NCBI GenBank assembly: GCA_025201765.1
Contig: MU623456.1
Span: 57,006 to 121,005 of the forward strand
From: Daldinia sp. FL1419
Taxonomy: Eukaryota > Ascomycota > Sordariomycetes > Xylariales > Hypoxylaceae
Length of the DNA stretch: 64,000 nucleotides
Direction of reading: 5' to 3'
Shown: in pieces, positions 46,789 through 59,400 of the stretch
Position numbering within the stretch: position 1 is the stretch's first letter
Layout of the letters: the number at the start of each line of letters is the position of its first letter
Position numbers and translations under genes: made by a program
The notes under the pieces: model-generated
Database searches by the model: none
What the model was told of the DNA's origin: nothing
The model's input: only the letters and a program-made list of their open reading frames with translations

Positions 46789-47664
46789 TTACGCTGTGTC
46801 GAGAACTACGACCTCAGCTTCGACTTCGCCAACGCTTTCCACTATTAACCTGTCACCTGCGTTTACACCGTCAATAAATGCGCCATCACCCTCGTTCAGA
46901 ACCACATCTCGATTATCGAGTCGAATTTTCGCCTGTCCTTTCTTCGTCATAGGAACGTGAATATACACCTTCCTCCTATTGCTCTCCGTGGCACGAGCTC
47001 CGATAACCCAAGTGAAATGTTCTTGCGGTGGGATTAAAGCAGCTCCCATGACGAAGTCGGCGTGGATGGGTATGGTCCCCTCAATTGTCGGCTCCGCAAT
47101 CTTCTCTTGTTCAAGTGTGGCCTCCGGACCGGCCTTCAGTGGGCTCAAGATTGGCACAAAGCCTTTGCGTTTCTCATCGTCGTCAAAATTGCGGGTGTGA
47201 TATCTAGGAGCGAGCCCTCGTTTCCATGGAATTGCCCATATCTGTAGGAAATGAACCGTATCTCTCGCGTGTTCGTTCTGTTCGGAATGCGCAATGCCCG
47301 TACCCCCGGTGGTAAACTGGACATCCCCTCTATGCATCCGATAAAACTTATCCGACTGCCCACCCTCGGCACCCTTTTGAATCATGCTATCCCGGTGGGT
47401 CAGTTCGCCGGAAATGATGTAACTAAAAATTTCAAAATCGCGATGGGGGTGTGTTGGAAATCCCGAATTTGGCTTAACTCGGTCTTCGTTCAACACCCTC
47501 AACGAGCCAAAGTGCGTAAACCTAGGATCGTGCCAGTCGGCGAACGAAAAGCTATGGTAAGTGTTGAGCCAGCCATGATCTGAGTGCCCACGAGCGGCCG
47601 ACCGATGTGGAGTGATTTTAGCGTGCGAGAGCATTTTGGACATGGTGCTCTTGGTGGTGTTCAT
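46789..47664 (-). CDS. Pirin family protein
   Basis: A bicupin metalloprotein of 291 residues encoded without an intron. The N-terminal cupin holds the metal ligands H72 and H74 in THPHRDFEIFSYI and H126 and E128 in GTGIAHSEQN, equivalent to His56, His58, His101 and Glu103 of human pirin, so iron binding is expected. RSAARGHSDHGWLNTYHSFSF at the start is characteristic of pirins. Bacterial relatives cleave quercetin; nuclear pirins are transcription co-regulators; the fungal role is not established. The first ten residues are not conserved, and a later start at M8 or M11 is possible. The gene is divergent from ADE4 with 1.8 kb between. Confidence 0.95.
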   Translation of the reverse strand: MNTTKSTMSKMLSHAKITPHRSAARGHSDHGWLNTYHSFSFADWHDPRFTHFGSLRVLNEDRVKPNSGFPTHPHRDFEIFSYIISGELTHRDSMIQKGAEGGQSDKFYRMHRGDVQFTTGGTGIAHSEQNEHARDTVHFLQIWAIPWKRGLAPRYHTRNFDDDEKRKGFVPILSPLKAGPEATLEQEKIAEPTIEGTIPIHADFVMGAALIPPQEHFTWVIGARATESNRRKVYIHVPMTKKGQAKIRLDNRDVVLNEGDGAFIDGVNAGDRLIVESVGEVEAEVVVLDTA

Positions 47665-49501
47665 AGGCTGGGCCTCGACCTCGAAGTTAAGCCTGTGTTT
47701 ATAGAAATAGAAATGAATAATTTTTATTTTTATTTTACTGAAGGTTTAGGTATATGATTGCAGATGATGATATCAAGTGGTATGTATATGCAATTGACGA
47801 TTGACGATGGACGATTGTCACGTAAAATAGCTTCAATTTATTTCTCGGGGTTTTTCTTTCTTTTCTAGATCAAACTGATAAGCGTGTTCAAAGCTGCATT
47901 TGACATACTGCTTGCAAAGCAATTAACAATTATTGATAATGCTTAATCCATATAACTATCCCTAAGTTCAAACCTGCATCTGCAAGAACTCTGTAGAATG
48001 AACTACGACTCTATAAGGCTAGTGGTATATTTCTTTATTATTTATCAACTTGCCACTTCTAATATGGAGAGGCTTTGGTGAAGATGTTGCTTACAGCATA
48101 TTAGCTCATGCTTACATAGGAAGTACCTAAGTCGCATTATACATATATCGCAAATAAAACCCCGATTCACATCAGTAAATCAATAAAATAAAGGGGGGAC
48201 GAACCTGGAAGAAAAAGCGCACTTCATCATAGCTGTAAAATATATATCATTAATATCTCTTTAGTAAATGATCATTTGTCATCTAAAATCAATCAACTTG
48301 CCACTTTTATAATTTAATTGCAACATTGAATCATAATTTCTGCCACGTGCATATTAAGAGAAACTAGATCTAGTACTTAACGCAGTGGAACGTTAAGGTC
48401 TCTCCGGGACGCCCGATTGCTCTAACAAACCGGCGGGAGTTCCAGAACCCTGGATGAGCGTTAGATAGAGTGAGGTTAGAGGGGTATAGAGGGGGCTGTT
48501 AAAAGCATGGGGCACCTAGAGCGTGTTCAAACTTCCAGGGCAGGTGCCTCCTTGTCCAATCGAAGTTAGAGTTCGGAAAAAAACAGCAACCGGCGCATCC
48601 AATCAATAGGTAAGCCCGGTAACCGATGCCCCATTTTTTTCTCCAACGTTTTGGTCGCAAACCTTTGCATTCTCCCCGGATAGGAAAAAAAAAAATTACT
48701 AGATTTAAAATCACGATGCTGGTCGAGCGCGCTTTTTTCTCTAGTGCAAGTGCTTCTGCACTTCCATTCAAAGGCGCACAGTCATATCATTATTTCGTAA
48801 CTTGAACTTTTATAGTACAAGATTTATTTTAATTCCCAACATCTTTCACTTCGTGGACGAGCTTTGGTAATTGCGCGCATAACACCACCACGAGCCTTTT
48901 GGTCGACTCTACGTGGCGCTGCCTCACGATTGACTGATCTTCCCCTACATTCAGCTCACAGAATCAAGATTAGCAAGGTACGTCCTAATATATTTCTTTA
49001 TATTGAACATACAAACGGCGAATGATTTGTCGAATCTGTGTTTCTTCTATTTCGGTAGGGGAGACTTGATGCCAATTATTCCTACTCACGTCTTCACTCG
49101 TAATTCTACCCAACCATGGAAGAACGGGATTTAATATGGGAGCAATACCGGCTTATAGCAAGGTCATCGTCCCCATGTATAGTCGTATATATTGTTATGA
49201 TGAGTTTTTCTCTTATAAATGTTCGACTGCCTAGTCAATGCTGCGGATAAACATACTCTGAACAATATCATATCATATCTCATCTTTACCTCTCGGAAGG
49301 CGGCATAGCAATACCGGCGAACCTAAATATTGGGTCTAGGCACACCTTGCCGTACAGATCAAAATGGAGCCTCCTTTTTAACTCTGTGTGTTCGCTGCTA
49401 TATTGCTATGTCGCTATCTGGGAGGGTAGTCTGGTCTTATATAGGGGCTGTTTTGAGCTAACTACCTGTCATGGATAGTCCTCGCAACTCCAACCGCAAT
49501 C
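47665..49501. other. Divergent promoter region, pirin / ADE4
   Basis: No gene supported in 1.8 kb. It should contain the promoters and 5' leaders of both flanking genes. A near-tandem TTGACGATTGACGATGGACGATTG word cluster lies near 47793-47818. I do not see a convincing purine-pathway control site by eye. Confidence 0.5.
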
Positions 49502-52500
49502 ATGTGTGGTGTAATCGGATTGATCTTGGGCCATGTTAGCGACGATCCCAACTCCCCATGTAAAGCCGCAGTTGCTCTTCATGAAGCCCTGTACTTCTTG
49601 CAACATAGAGGTCAAGATGGTTAGTAACATCAGCAAGACAATTGACGATATTAAGATACAGGCGTGGCATGATGGATAATAAAACTAACAATCATTAGCT
49701 TGCGGTATAGCTACTTGCGCTGCTGGCGGCCGCATATACCAATGCAAGGTAATCCGCATAGCCGATTCACTTTATATCATCAATGTCTAATGCCGATACT
49801 AGGGTAATGGGATGGCCGCCAAAGTATTCGTTGACGGCATGAGGGTCCAAGATTTACCTGGTTCAATGGGTATTGGACGTAAGTGCCTTTATTTCCACGA
49901 AGCTCGTCCCTATCTTTCTACTACAGGAGCCGCATTGCCTTTATTGTTTGCAGCATACTGTTTGCTAACATCACATGCTAGATCTACGCTACCCAACTGC
50001 AGGCACTTCTTCGAATGCAGAATCACAGCCGGTAAGTAATGACACTCTGGTTAAGCAGGCCATGCTTGTACTTCCATGGCGAATCTCAAGAGCTAACTAT
50101 TAATAGTATGTAGCAATTAACCCTATTGATCTCAATCATATATCTACCCATAACTCTGGCATCATCCTATGCCCTGAGACACTGGGCTATATAAATATTA
50201 ACAGACAGTAGGTTTTACGTTAATAGTCCGTATGGCATATGTGTAAGTTGTCTTCACAGTTATCTTTCCAAGTTCCTATGCTCGTGGATCAAGCGTTGGG
50301 TGCAATCCTAATGTTTCTTGTTTACCACCTGGAGCTCGGTCGATCTTTCTTTGAGGTACAATCATTAACTAGAGATGTCGCAGTTTGCTCATAATGGGAA
50401 TCTTATCAATGCTCCTGAACTACGTAAATACCTTGATACCGTTGCCCACCGACATATCAATACAGATAGTGATAGTGAACTGTGAGCGTTCAGTCATATT
50501 AACTGTCCTAATTATGAGATACAGGACATGGCAAGAATGGCCGAGACTAATAGGAGAATATAGCATGCTTAACGTATTCGCTAACGAACTGAATGAGACC
50601 GGCAAGGCTAGAGTCAACACAGATGATATATTCAGTAAGTATTCCTCAATTCCCCAACCCATTAGTTTTCCTGTCATGTCTGGTTACTGTTGCTATGTCT
50701 GCCTACACACTATGCTGGGGGTAGCTTGACGAATATATTTGAGAAGATACTAATACATTGTAGATTCCCTCGGTCGGATGTATGATCGGTGCTCGGTGTG
50801 TTATGATCATAGAATCGTTGTTTATCTGTCTTTAATCCTAATATTTTATTTAGGGTGGTTGGGCTTGTACTGCCATGATTGCTGGATTCGGAGTTTTAGG
50901 TTTCCGCGATTCTTACGGCATTCGACCCTTGGTCCTTGGAGAGAAGGACTCGGAAACCTTGCCAGGTGCGAAAGACTACATGCTTGCATCTGAATCTATT
51001 GCCCTACGCCAACTCGGGTTCCGTAACATTCGCGATATCCTACCCGGTCAGGCTGTTTTCATACAGAAGGGTCGAGCTCCTGTCTTCCATCAAGTTCAAA
51101 AGCCAAAGGCCTATTCCCCTGATATATTTGAATACGTATGTTAACCCCTAGTATTATTACCACCATCTTTGCTTCTAATGTTCCATCTCGCCTCTCGGAA
51201 ATTCATCACATTAAAAATTTGTTGGATATACGACCACTATATGATATTTTACTAAATTTCAATATAATAGGTTTACTTTGCACGGCCAGATACTGGTAAG
51301 TCTATGATACCTGAGCTAGTTATCAAACTTGACATTTTCTAACACGGATTCTATAGTAATGGACGGCATTAGCGTCCACGCTTCTCGACAAAGAATGGGA
51401 TATAAACTGGCCGATAAGATACGAGAGCTTCTTGGAGATGAAGCTATTAAAGACATAGATGCCGTTATTCCGATACCAGAGACGTCGAACACAGCAGCCG
51501 CAAGTGTCTCTGAAAGATTAGGAAAACCTTACTGTCAAGGCTTTGTCAAGAACAGATACGTCTTCAGAACATTTATGTTTGTCCCCCTTCTCCAATTGGA
51601 CCAATACCCTCATTATACATCACCATGATACTGTCATTGCCATTGTCATTGTCATTGACATTGACTTCTACTTTTTCCATCTGAAGTTTGTGGCTTTCGC
51701 TAACCAGGTATTTATAGCATGCCACAGCAGGGAGCTCGCCAAAAGGGTGTTAGGAGAAAACTTAGCGCTATCCAAACCGAATTCGAAGGGCGATGCGTTC
51801 TGCTTGTTGACGATTCAATCGTGAGGGGAACAACCAGTAAGGAGATAGTGGCTATGGCACGGGAGGCCGGCGCGCGAAAGGTAATATTCGCGAGTTGTGC
51901 TCCACCTATTACCGCACCACACATCTACGGCAGTAAGTAATTCACACTCCGCTATGTTTGGGGGTCATTCCTTTGAATCGTTTCCTATATAAACATAGGA
52001 GATCCGCTGACTTATGCGTGTGTGTACAGTTGACTTAGCTAGTCCCACGGAATTGATTGCTTCGGGCAAAGACCGTTTTGCTATCGCCAAAAGTAAGTCG
52101 AGGCATCATGCTTTTTCCTTAGCCATTTAAAATCGAGATAATTCGTTCTCGAATGTTGGGGCTCTGTATTGGATACTAACTTAGGGCACAGGTATCGATG
52201 CAGAGGAGGTGATATATCAGGATCTTGACGACCTGAAGGCAGCATGTTTAGAGCTTGCACAACCGGATGGTCCCACCCAGTTTGAGGTCGGTGTATTTTG
52301 CGGCAAGTATATTACACCGGTGCCTGAAGGGTACTTTGAGCATCTGAACCAAGTGCGCGGCACGAAGCGAAAGCATGATACGCACGCACAGATTTCCAGC
52401 AGCGGTCCAACTATGTTTACAGGAGGTAGCCAAACTGGCACTAATGGCCTAGCACCGCATGCTGCTGCACCGGGAGGCGAGAAGGAGACGGTTGAGAAGC

Positions 52501-52580
52501 TAAGGAATGGCGCCATTTCACCTTTGATTCGGGAGGATATCAGTCTCCACAATGTAGCTACTGAACCCGAACGACGATAG
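49502..52580 (+). CDS. ADE4: Amidophosphoribosyltransferase
   Basis: It makes 5-phosphoribosylamine from PRPP and glutamine, the first committed step of purine synthesis, in the cytosol. Fourteen exons: 49502-49619, 49699-49748, 49803-49878, 49982-50031, 50213-50242, 50384-50481, 50564-50634, 50764-50795, 50854-51135, 51271-51295, 51357-51576, 51718-51932, 52030-52092, 52192-52580; they total 572 residues. After Met removal Cys2 (MCGVIGL) is the N-terminal nucleophile of the class II glutaminase. HLRYPTAG, NSPYGI and AHNGNL belong to the glutaminase. The PRPP-binding motif is VLLVDDSIVRGTTSKEI; GFRDSYGIRPLVLG and KGVRRKL are family hallmarks. One junction is odd: joining CAGCCG to TTTTAC at exon 4/5 needs a non GT-AG boundary (see findings). 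The C-terminal about 60 residues are an unconserved, Ser/Gly-rich extension. Confidence 0.95.
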
Positions 52581-53534
52581 TAATTGATGTTATTTGTTAG
52601 GTGAATAAAGGATATATAGACAGGACAAGCCAGCCAGGAAATGATAGAGGTGACTGGGCAAGAGCTTATTACAGACAGGCGAATAGTACAATATGGGAAT
52701 TGGTCTTTGCCAATCTACGATATACGCATATGTGAATATTTTCTTACTAGTCTACCAAGTTCCTTCCCATGATTACCCCTAAAAGGGTTTAATTAGGTCA
52801 TCATGTCCTTCAGGGCTGTGACCTCTACATTACTAAAAGTTGTTGAGGGTAGGCACGTGTTGACCATCAAAGTAGTCATAGCCAAACACGGAACAGGTCT
52901 TTCCTGATAGGGCATTGCTTGCCTAGTTAAGTTAACCTATTCCCAACGATTGCTTCTTTGACTGGATGAACGTCACTGGAAGTGGATTCTTCATTCTACA
53001 TCCTCCTTCTTGTACAACATCAGCGTCTCCACTCTCTGGTATTCAACACTCCCTAACACAATTGTGCCTTTGTAAAACTTCTAATATCCCCAGAAACCCT
53101 CGTCGAGCAACTGGCACACTTTCAAATCGAAGAATTGAGGTCGTATAAACTATGCACTACTACTAGGAGTAACAGCACGAGCCCCTATAGAGCTTATACA
53201 CGACTCTCGATCATCTCTTTAAATTTTTCGTCACGTTATACTTTCGCCTCTTACACGTTGATTTAACCATCACCGATTCAATCATTGCCAATTCTTCCCA
53301 CTATATATCATATCTAACCACAGATATTTCACTAAGGCAATTCTACCCGACCGGCCTTATAGGACCTATCTCCCAAACAACTGGTGGGTGATCTGGAATT
53401 ACCCCCAGCGTCTGTCTAAATTACACCGCGTATCAATCGCCGACTCTGAAAGTTGGTATCCAGTGAATCCTAACAAAAATATATCACTCCATACAGCCAA
53501 TATTAGTGTTGTCGGCTCATAAAATCCATATAAA
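52581..53534. other. Intergenic gap, ADE4 to DNA glycosylase
   Basis: No gene seen. It holds the ADE4 3' end and the promoter and 5' leader of the downstream glycosylase gene. Confidence 0.5.
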
Positions 53535-55292
53535 ATGCCTAAACGCGATCGCAAGGCGCATATTACGCCTGTCAAAGGTGGATGGGATGTCTTGCCGCAT
53601 GGTATGGGCGTCTCCCTAACCGCCAGGACCCAAGAAGTACCGTCCCTTGTTTTAGCATCATCTACCACTGAATCACTGTCTTCTCCAGAATCGCATGTCG
53701 CCGATGAGTCATCATCCTTTGTAGATTCAACAGCCACAACCCTAGCTACCACCCCTGAAAAAGATTCACCAGGACCAGTAGAAGATTCTCTTTTGACAAC
53801 TCAATTTGCTGGGTTGAATACTGGCAAAGATGATACCACGCTTGAGGATACTAAAAGCAGGATCCTCATCAAAATCAAGGTTCCAAAGCAGACTGACACA
53901 GAAATAAGCCCAGAGACTAGTGCAGATCTTATCGCTGAGCCCAATCCAGCTGAGGGGAAATGCAAAATTGAAGATATTGGGACAGTCGGTGTGCAAAATA
54001 CCGGGCGAAAGTTACGACCGAGGAAGCCAAAGCCGTCATCTGAAGTATCCAAACTCGATGCTGATAATTATGATCCTATTGTAGCAGAGCAGCAAAATAC
54101 TAAGGGAACGTCAAGGAAGCGAAAGCAAGAGGCAAATGCCAATTTTACAGCAGCAGAAGAGGAACTTGATCCCGAAACTCCTTTACCCAAGCCAAAGAAG
54201 ACAAGGAGCAGGGTTGTAAAGACAGGTGAAGGCTATTCGAAAAGTGTTGCCAAGAAAACAAAGGACAACCCATACGGCCTGATGCCGCCGGGCGAGAGTC
54301 CTTTTCCGGAGTGGCTAGCACCAAGTGCTGAACAATGTGAAGAAGTTCACAGTTTCCTCACAGAAATGCATGGGGAAGTCAAAGCACCTAAAGTCATCTC
54401 CACACCCTCACTTGAGGTAATGGGATGCGGCGAGGTGCCCTCCGTACTAGATGGCTTGCTTAGAACTCTCCTTAGTGGAGCCACGAGAATAGAGCACATA
54501 GATATGACGTTGATACCCCTGGCGAAGAAATATGGCGTGTCAAAAGAAGGAGTCGGAAAAGAGAGTATTAACTGGAATAATGTTAGACTGGGATCTTACC
54601 AGGATTTGGTCGATGCCATTCGCTCTGGGGGACTGGCTAATATCAAGGCCAAGCATATTAAGGCAACCCTCGATATGGTATATCAGGAGAATATCGAACG
54701 ACATGAAGCGCGCCTTGGGGAGATTAAAACTAACACATGTTCGAATATGAATGAACAGAAAGACATCGAGATGCAAGAGGCGGATCAGGACTATCTTTCC
54801 CTTGAACACCTCCGCGGCTTGTCGAAGCACGAGATCCTAAAAGAACTTACTAAATATCCTGGAATTGGCGTCAAGACCGCGGCATGCGTTATTCTTTTCT
54901 GCTTCCAAATGCCTTGTATTGCTGTTGACACCCATGTCTACAGATTTTCTAAGTGGCTCGGATGGGCACCTAAAAATGCTAACGAGACTGACGTTTTCAG
55001 TCACCTTGAAGTCCATTGTCCAGACCATCTAAAGTATGGCTTGCACCAGCTTTTTATTCGGCACGGCCAACGGTGTAGTAGGTGTAGTTCGGGCACCGCC
55101 GAGGGGACAGCGGATTGGGATACGTTACCCATGTGCCCATTAGAAGGTCTCATTAATCGGTACGACAAGAAGCAGTCAAAGGCTAAGCCAAAGCTGCCTA
55201 AGAAAGTCAAGCAAGAAGATGAAGATCAAGATGAAGAACACATAAAAGAAGAGGAAGAGGAAATGCAAGAGGAACCTATGGACGAATCCTAA
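53535..55292 (+). CDS. HhH-GPD superfamily DNA glycosylase
   Basis: A base-excision repair enzyme, nuclear by inference, that removes damaged bases. One exon, 585 residues. Residues 1-250 are disordered and rich in Ser, Thr, Lys (basic stretches such as RKLRPRKPKP and KKTRSRVVK may be nuclear signals). The glycosylase fold lies at about 275-535. The helix-hairpin-helix is LTKYPGIGVKTAACV (about 438-452), and the catalytic Asp is D465 in IAVDTHVYR, giving the EndoIII-like HhH-GPD motif. In place of a complete four-Cys iron-sulphur loop there is HGQRCSRCSSG followed 12-15 residues later by MCPL, so cluster binding is doubtful. The C-terminus is a Lys/Glu-rich tail. The whole-protein layout resembles fungal endonuclease III-like relatives rather than Ntg1 or Ogg1. 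Confidence 0.9.
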   Translation: MPKRDRKAHITPVKGGWDVLPHGMGVSLTARTQEVPSLVLASSTTESLSSPESHVADESSSFVDSTATTLATTPEKDSPGPVEDSLLTTQFAGLNTGKDDTTLEDTKSRILIKIKVPKQTDTEISPETSADLIAEPNPAEGKCKIEDIGTVGVQNTGRKLRPRKPKPSSEVSKLDADNYDPIVAEQQNTKGTSRKRKQEANANFTAAEEELDPETPLPKPKKTRSRVVKTGEGYSKSVAKKTKDNPYGLMPPGESPFPEWLAPSAEQCEEVHSFLTEMHGEVKAPKVISTPSLEVMGCGEVPSVLDGLLRTLLSGATRIEHIDMTLIPLAKKYGVSKEGVGKESINWNNVRLGSYQDLVDAIRSGGLANIKAKHIKATLDMVYQENIERHEARLGEIKTNTCSNMNEQKDIEMQEADQDYLSLEHLRGLSKHEILKELTKYPGIGVKTAACVILFCFQMPCIAVDTHVYRFSKWLGWAPKNANETDVFSHLEVHCPDHLKYGLHQLFIRHGQRCSRCSSGTAEGTADWDTLPMCPLEGLINRYDKKQSKAKPKLPKKVKQEDEDQDEEHIKEEEEEMQEEPMDES

Positions 55293-56463
55293 TTTAACAC
55301 AATACGGCGAAGACTCTGAGACGTTCAGCTTACGCCTATGTGGATCGGCTTGTCACACCTTCCGCGTGATTGCTCGCAATTATCCCTACGGAACCTTAGG
55401 TGCACATCTTCATTTGAATTGTTTCTGCTTATTGCGTTTTGCCTTTGCCTTTGCCTTCACATTCGAATTGTTATGACCTATTCATTAGAAGATGAGTTCT
55501 CTCGTGGCGATTATACTGGGGAAAGGGGGGGGGGTATTACCGGGTAGATAGGACCGATCGAAATAGATGCGTTTGTGAATGTGCAACATGGGGAGGCAAT
55601 GTGTGCTCGGATGAATTACGAAATCAAACGACTTGATGAATTAAAATCGGGATGACTTTCTAAGTAACATTCTACTATGGCTTATTTAATTCCTATCTTT
55701 AACATGGTATTATGATGGAGATTTTCTTCCTAAGCGGAGATATTGAGGATAGTATGTGACCTAAAGTTTGAAGCTATTCGCACGTAAATAATGGGTCAGG
55801 GATATCCAGGGGTGTGCTTACCTCCCGTGGAATCTACAATCGCGTATGGCTTGCGCCTTCCTTAGAAGCTATCCTTCCAACTTAACTCGTTAATGGTGCC
55901 CAGAATCTAATTCTTAACAACAAAAAGATAATCTAGCTGTCTAACCTAGGTAGTGTACCTACCTACCAAATTAGTGGGCACCTACCTGTTAGATAAGCTC
56001 CATAGGTGCGCGTTTCCATTAATCTACCTACACAGCTACAGTGGCGTAATTGGCTTCTTATCGATAAGCAGCACACCCTCGTACATTGGCACGTTCCCTG
56101 AAACTTCACGCGCCAGACAGTGCATCACTCTTATTACTTTTCTACAATTTAACGCGATAGTGTGACGGTGGTTCTTCCCTTTTAAACTTCCCTTTCGAGA
56201 GGCCATGCCCACTGCTATAACAGAATATATATGTTGTAATAGCTCTCGCATCTAATTTACAACATTTTCCTTTGTCACTTCCCTTCCTTAATATTCCCCA
56301 GGCGAATCCGAACATTCCTATTCCATCCCCATTTAGATTCGATATACGTAACCTACTGGTCCGTTAACCGGAAGAATACTAGAATCAAGTAGTAGCCAAC
56401 GGTTGAGTTTTACTCGCGACGCTGATTTGGGGTCTATAGCGACATGCTCCAATATATTTCAAC
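55293..56463. other. Intergenic gap, glycosylase to SEN1
   Basis: No gene supported. It includes TTGCCTTTGCC repeats near 55440, a run of G near 55525-55534 and AACCTAGGTAGTGTACCTACC at about 55945-55968. The SEN1 promoter should lie at its right end. Confidence 0.5.
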
Positions 56464-59400
56464 ATGTCCGTTCCCAAACTACTCATAAACGCTTTCGATA
56501 ATTTTCGCGAGTTCCCCGAGACTTCTCACTTATGCTGCCCAAAGGTTTCCGACGAAGATGAAGAGATCTACGATGACCCAGATGCCCCAAGCAAAATTAG
56601 CGCTGCTGAGAAGCAGCAGAGGATCGAGCAAGGCAAGGATAGGTTAAATCAGACATATATATGCTCGTTAGTGCTAGGGTTGGCCGAGGATTCGGCAGGG
56701 GATTTAGGTCAGGAGTTTGGAATACGAACCAACAACTTCCTGAGGGTCTGCCCGACTTGTGTGCGCAATTGGCACAAGGGGCGTAAGTCCTTTCTTAAGG
56801 ATATGTCTCAGTAAGGCTTATCATTCAGACCTCGGTTTTCAGTAGGACGTGCTAACCCGCGGAACAGGGCTTACGACGACAGCGTCGTGTCCGAGATGGA
56901 AGACCGCTTAAACCAATTCGACTTTAGCCGTATCACACAAGGCCTTGAAGCTGCCGCCGAGTTTATCAATGCCCATAATGGCGTAGCCGGTCAAAGTACA
57001 TTCCTTAAGGAGGAGAAAGAAGAGCTTCTTATCTCTCTCTATGAAGCTGTTTGCTGTATGCCATACTTGAGCTTGCCGGAAAATCGGAAACAATTCAATT
57101 ATGTCTTCGAATCCATTCAAAAACGGAAGATCCTCAAGTTGGACGAGATCCTACCGACTATGACCTTCTTTCTTTTCGACGAAAATGAAATCCGCAACAA
57201 ATTTGCCGTCCACACGTTTTCTAGACAACCTTCTATTACCGCCGAGGACTTTGAATGGGCAATTCATGACAATTTGGCAAATGCCATCTTAAAAGCCAAT
57301 GACTTCAACGCGTCTCCCCAATTCTTACTTCGATTCTGGCAAGGCTTTCTTTACATCCTCAATGTACTCGACGAGGGTCTTGTATTCCATTCCCTACGAG
57401 CTATGTCCGTTCAGCCGAGCATATACGACTTAATGCTGGCGCAGATGCCCCGAATTACTTCGGTTCCCGTCTTAAAGGTACTGCTGAAGGCTTTTTGTTC
57501 TCTAATACGAAAATCGCCCAAGGCGTTCTGGGACGCATATAGTCATTACGCCCACACCGCTGTTGCCGAACAGATATTAGGAAGTCCTGCATTTAAATCT
57601 CTACTGGCCCAATCTGGGGAGCAGGACTTGATGTTGGAAGGTCCCGCAGCTACTTCTTGGGTAAAGCCTTTCATAGAATCAATTCCTACGCACCAGAAGA
57701 GTGATGCTTGTGACTCACTTTTGCATCACTTTTTGGAGAGATATGCGCAGGATCCTAACATGACGCCTGGGGGCAAGTTAGCTTGCACTCTCGCAGCAGT
57801 CGAAGCTCTATCCTCTACGCTAGAAGCGTTCGTCTCGCCAAGCTACAAGTTGCACGCTGGCTCTTCTACCCTTCACACAAATCCGGCCTTAAATCTAACG
57901 TTAAAATATAAAGATTTGATAATCCAGTTAGCCCAGCTTCCGCCCACTGACAGGCAAAATGCCACTATGTCACAAGTTGGTTTGTCTGTTATCAAGTTCG
58001 CCCTGGCCCTGGATTCTCGTATCACTGTGGAAGAGTTCAACGCACTCCAGAATAGCGATAATCATGTTCAACGAGAAGTCAAACGCAATTCATCAGGAAT
58101 ATGGGAGGCGTTCTTGGAAATTCTCCAACCTGGCGCAGATGACCTAGCCAGATCAATGTTAGTTGCTACAGCCCCGTTAATCGCCGTGGAAGTTTTCCGC
58201 CCGCTGAAGAGGCAATCTTTATCGCCAACGAAAAAAGAATTCAATATCGAATTTCAGAAGACGGCTGAGGTTGTTGGGCGAGTTATTGAAAGGTTGGCCG
58301 ATTTTAGCGATTCCGCGCTTCAGAATCTCTGTCGGGATACTTCTACGATTTTACCCATCGTAGCGGCTCTAGTTCACGGCGAAGAGGTTGTAAGCACAGC
58401 TGGAGCATCTTTTATCAAGACAGTCACCGGTGAAGTAAGAAGAACGGACGCCGTACTTAAACTGCTCGAGGGCTATTTCGTCCACGCCTTATCTTCCTAC
58501 ACTACAGTCGTCAACGATGTCAATGAGAAGATGTCCCTTTGGTCGCCGCAATTTAATATTATCCGATATTCGAGAGACATATTAAGCAGTCTATGTGATC
58601 CGACGTCTGGTATACTCCGTTCCAAGGATTTGACCAATGCGGAACGTGAAGTTCTGGGCAATTGGTGGAATACACAATGGATTTTTCTTGACAACGCTTT
58701 CACCCAGACGGAAGACTGGAGTCGATTAATTGACATGGAAACTATGAAGAATTTTTGTCGTGAGGCTATGGAACTTGCCGAGGCTCTACTGGCCCAAGAT
58801 GGACTCCTAGCTTCTGCACTGAGCCCCAAGTCTACCCATTCCACTTCGATCGATAGCAACGAACAACCTGAGAAGCAAGCCATGAGAGATATTCTTGAGC
58901 AGCCGCGTAAGTACTGCCTGGGACTTTGCAAGATGCTTCGTCTGAAGGATTTATACCTTGTTACGGTAATCGTTAGTGTCGTTGGGAAACTTATGAGGCG
59001 ATTGGTGGAGTTTGACATGGAGCTCCCCTCTCAAGCCCTAGCATTCGTCAAGAATACCTGCATCAGAAACAAAGATGGAAAGTATAATACCCAGACGAAT
59101 ATGAATGAGCGCCAACGTGCTGAGTTAGTGAGAGCTTTGGGCGAGGATAATCAAGAAGATGATATCCAGATTATTTCAGCCCGGAAGACTGAGCCTCTTA
59201 AACGCCAAACTAAGCTCGATGTCTGGTCAAAGTCGGGCCCTGATACAGCAGTGTCGACTGGTTCTCAGAGGGAGAAGATAGTAGTTAAGTCAAGCAAGGA
59301 TGATATGCGTGAGCTACTCAAGACCTCGTCTTCAGATAAGACGCGGGCTACGTTAGACCTGATGAAAGCCCGCCAAGCAGAGCGTAAGCCTCCCGTCACT

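Noticed and set aside
58497..59018. Minus-strand frame within SEN1
   Set aside because: Lies antisense to a conserved, continuous helicase coding exon.
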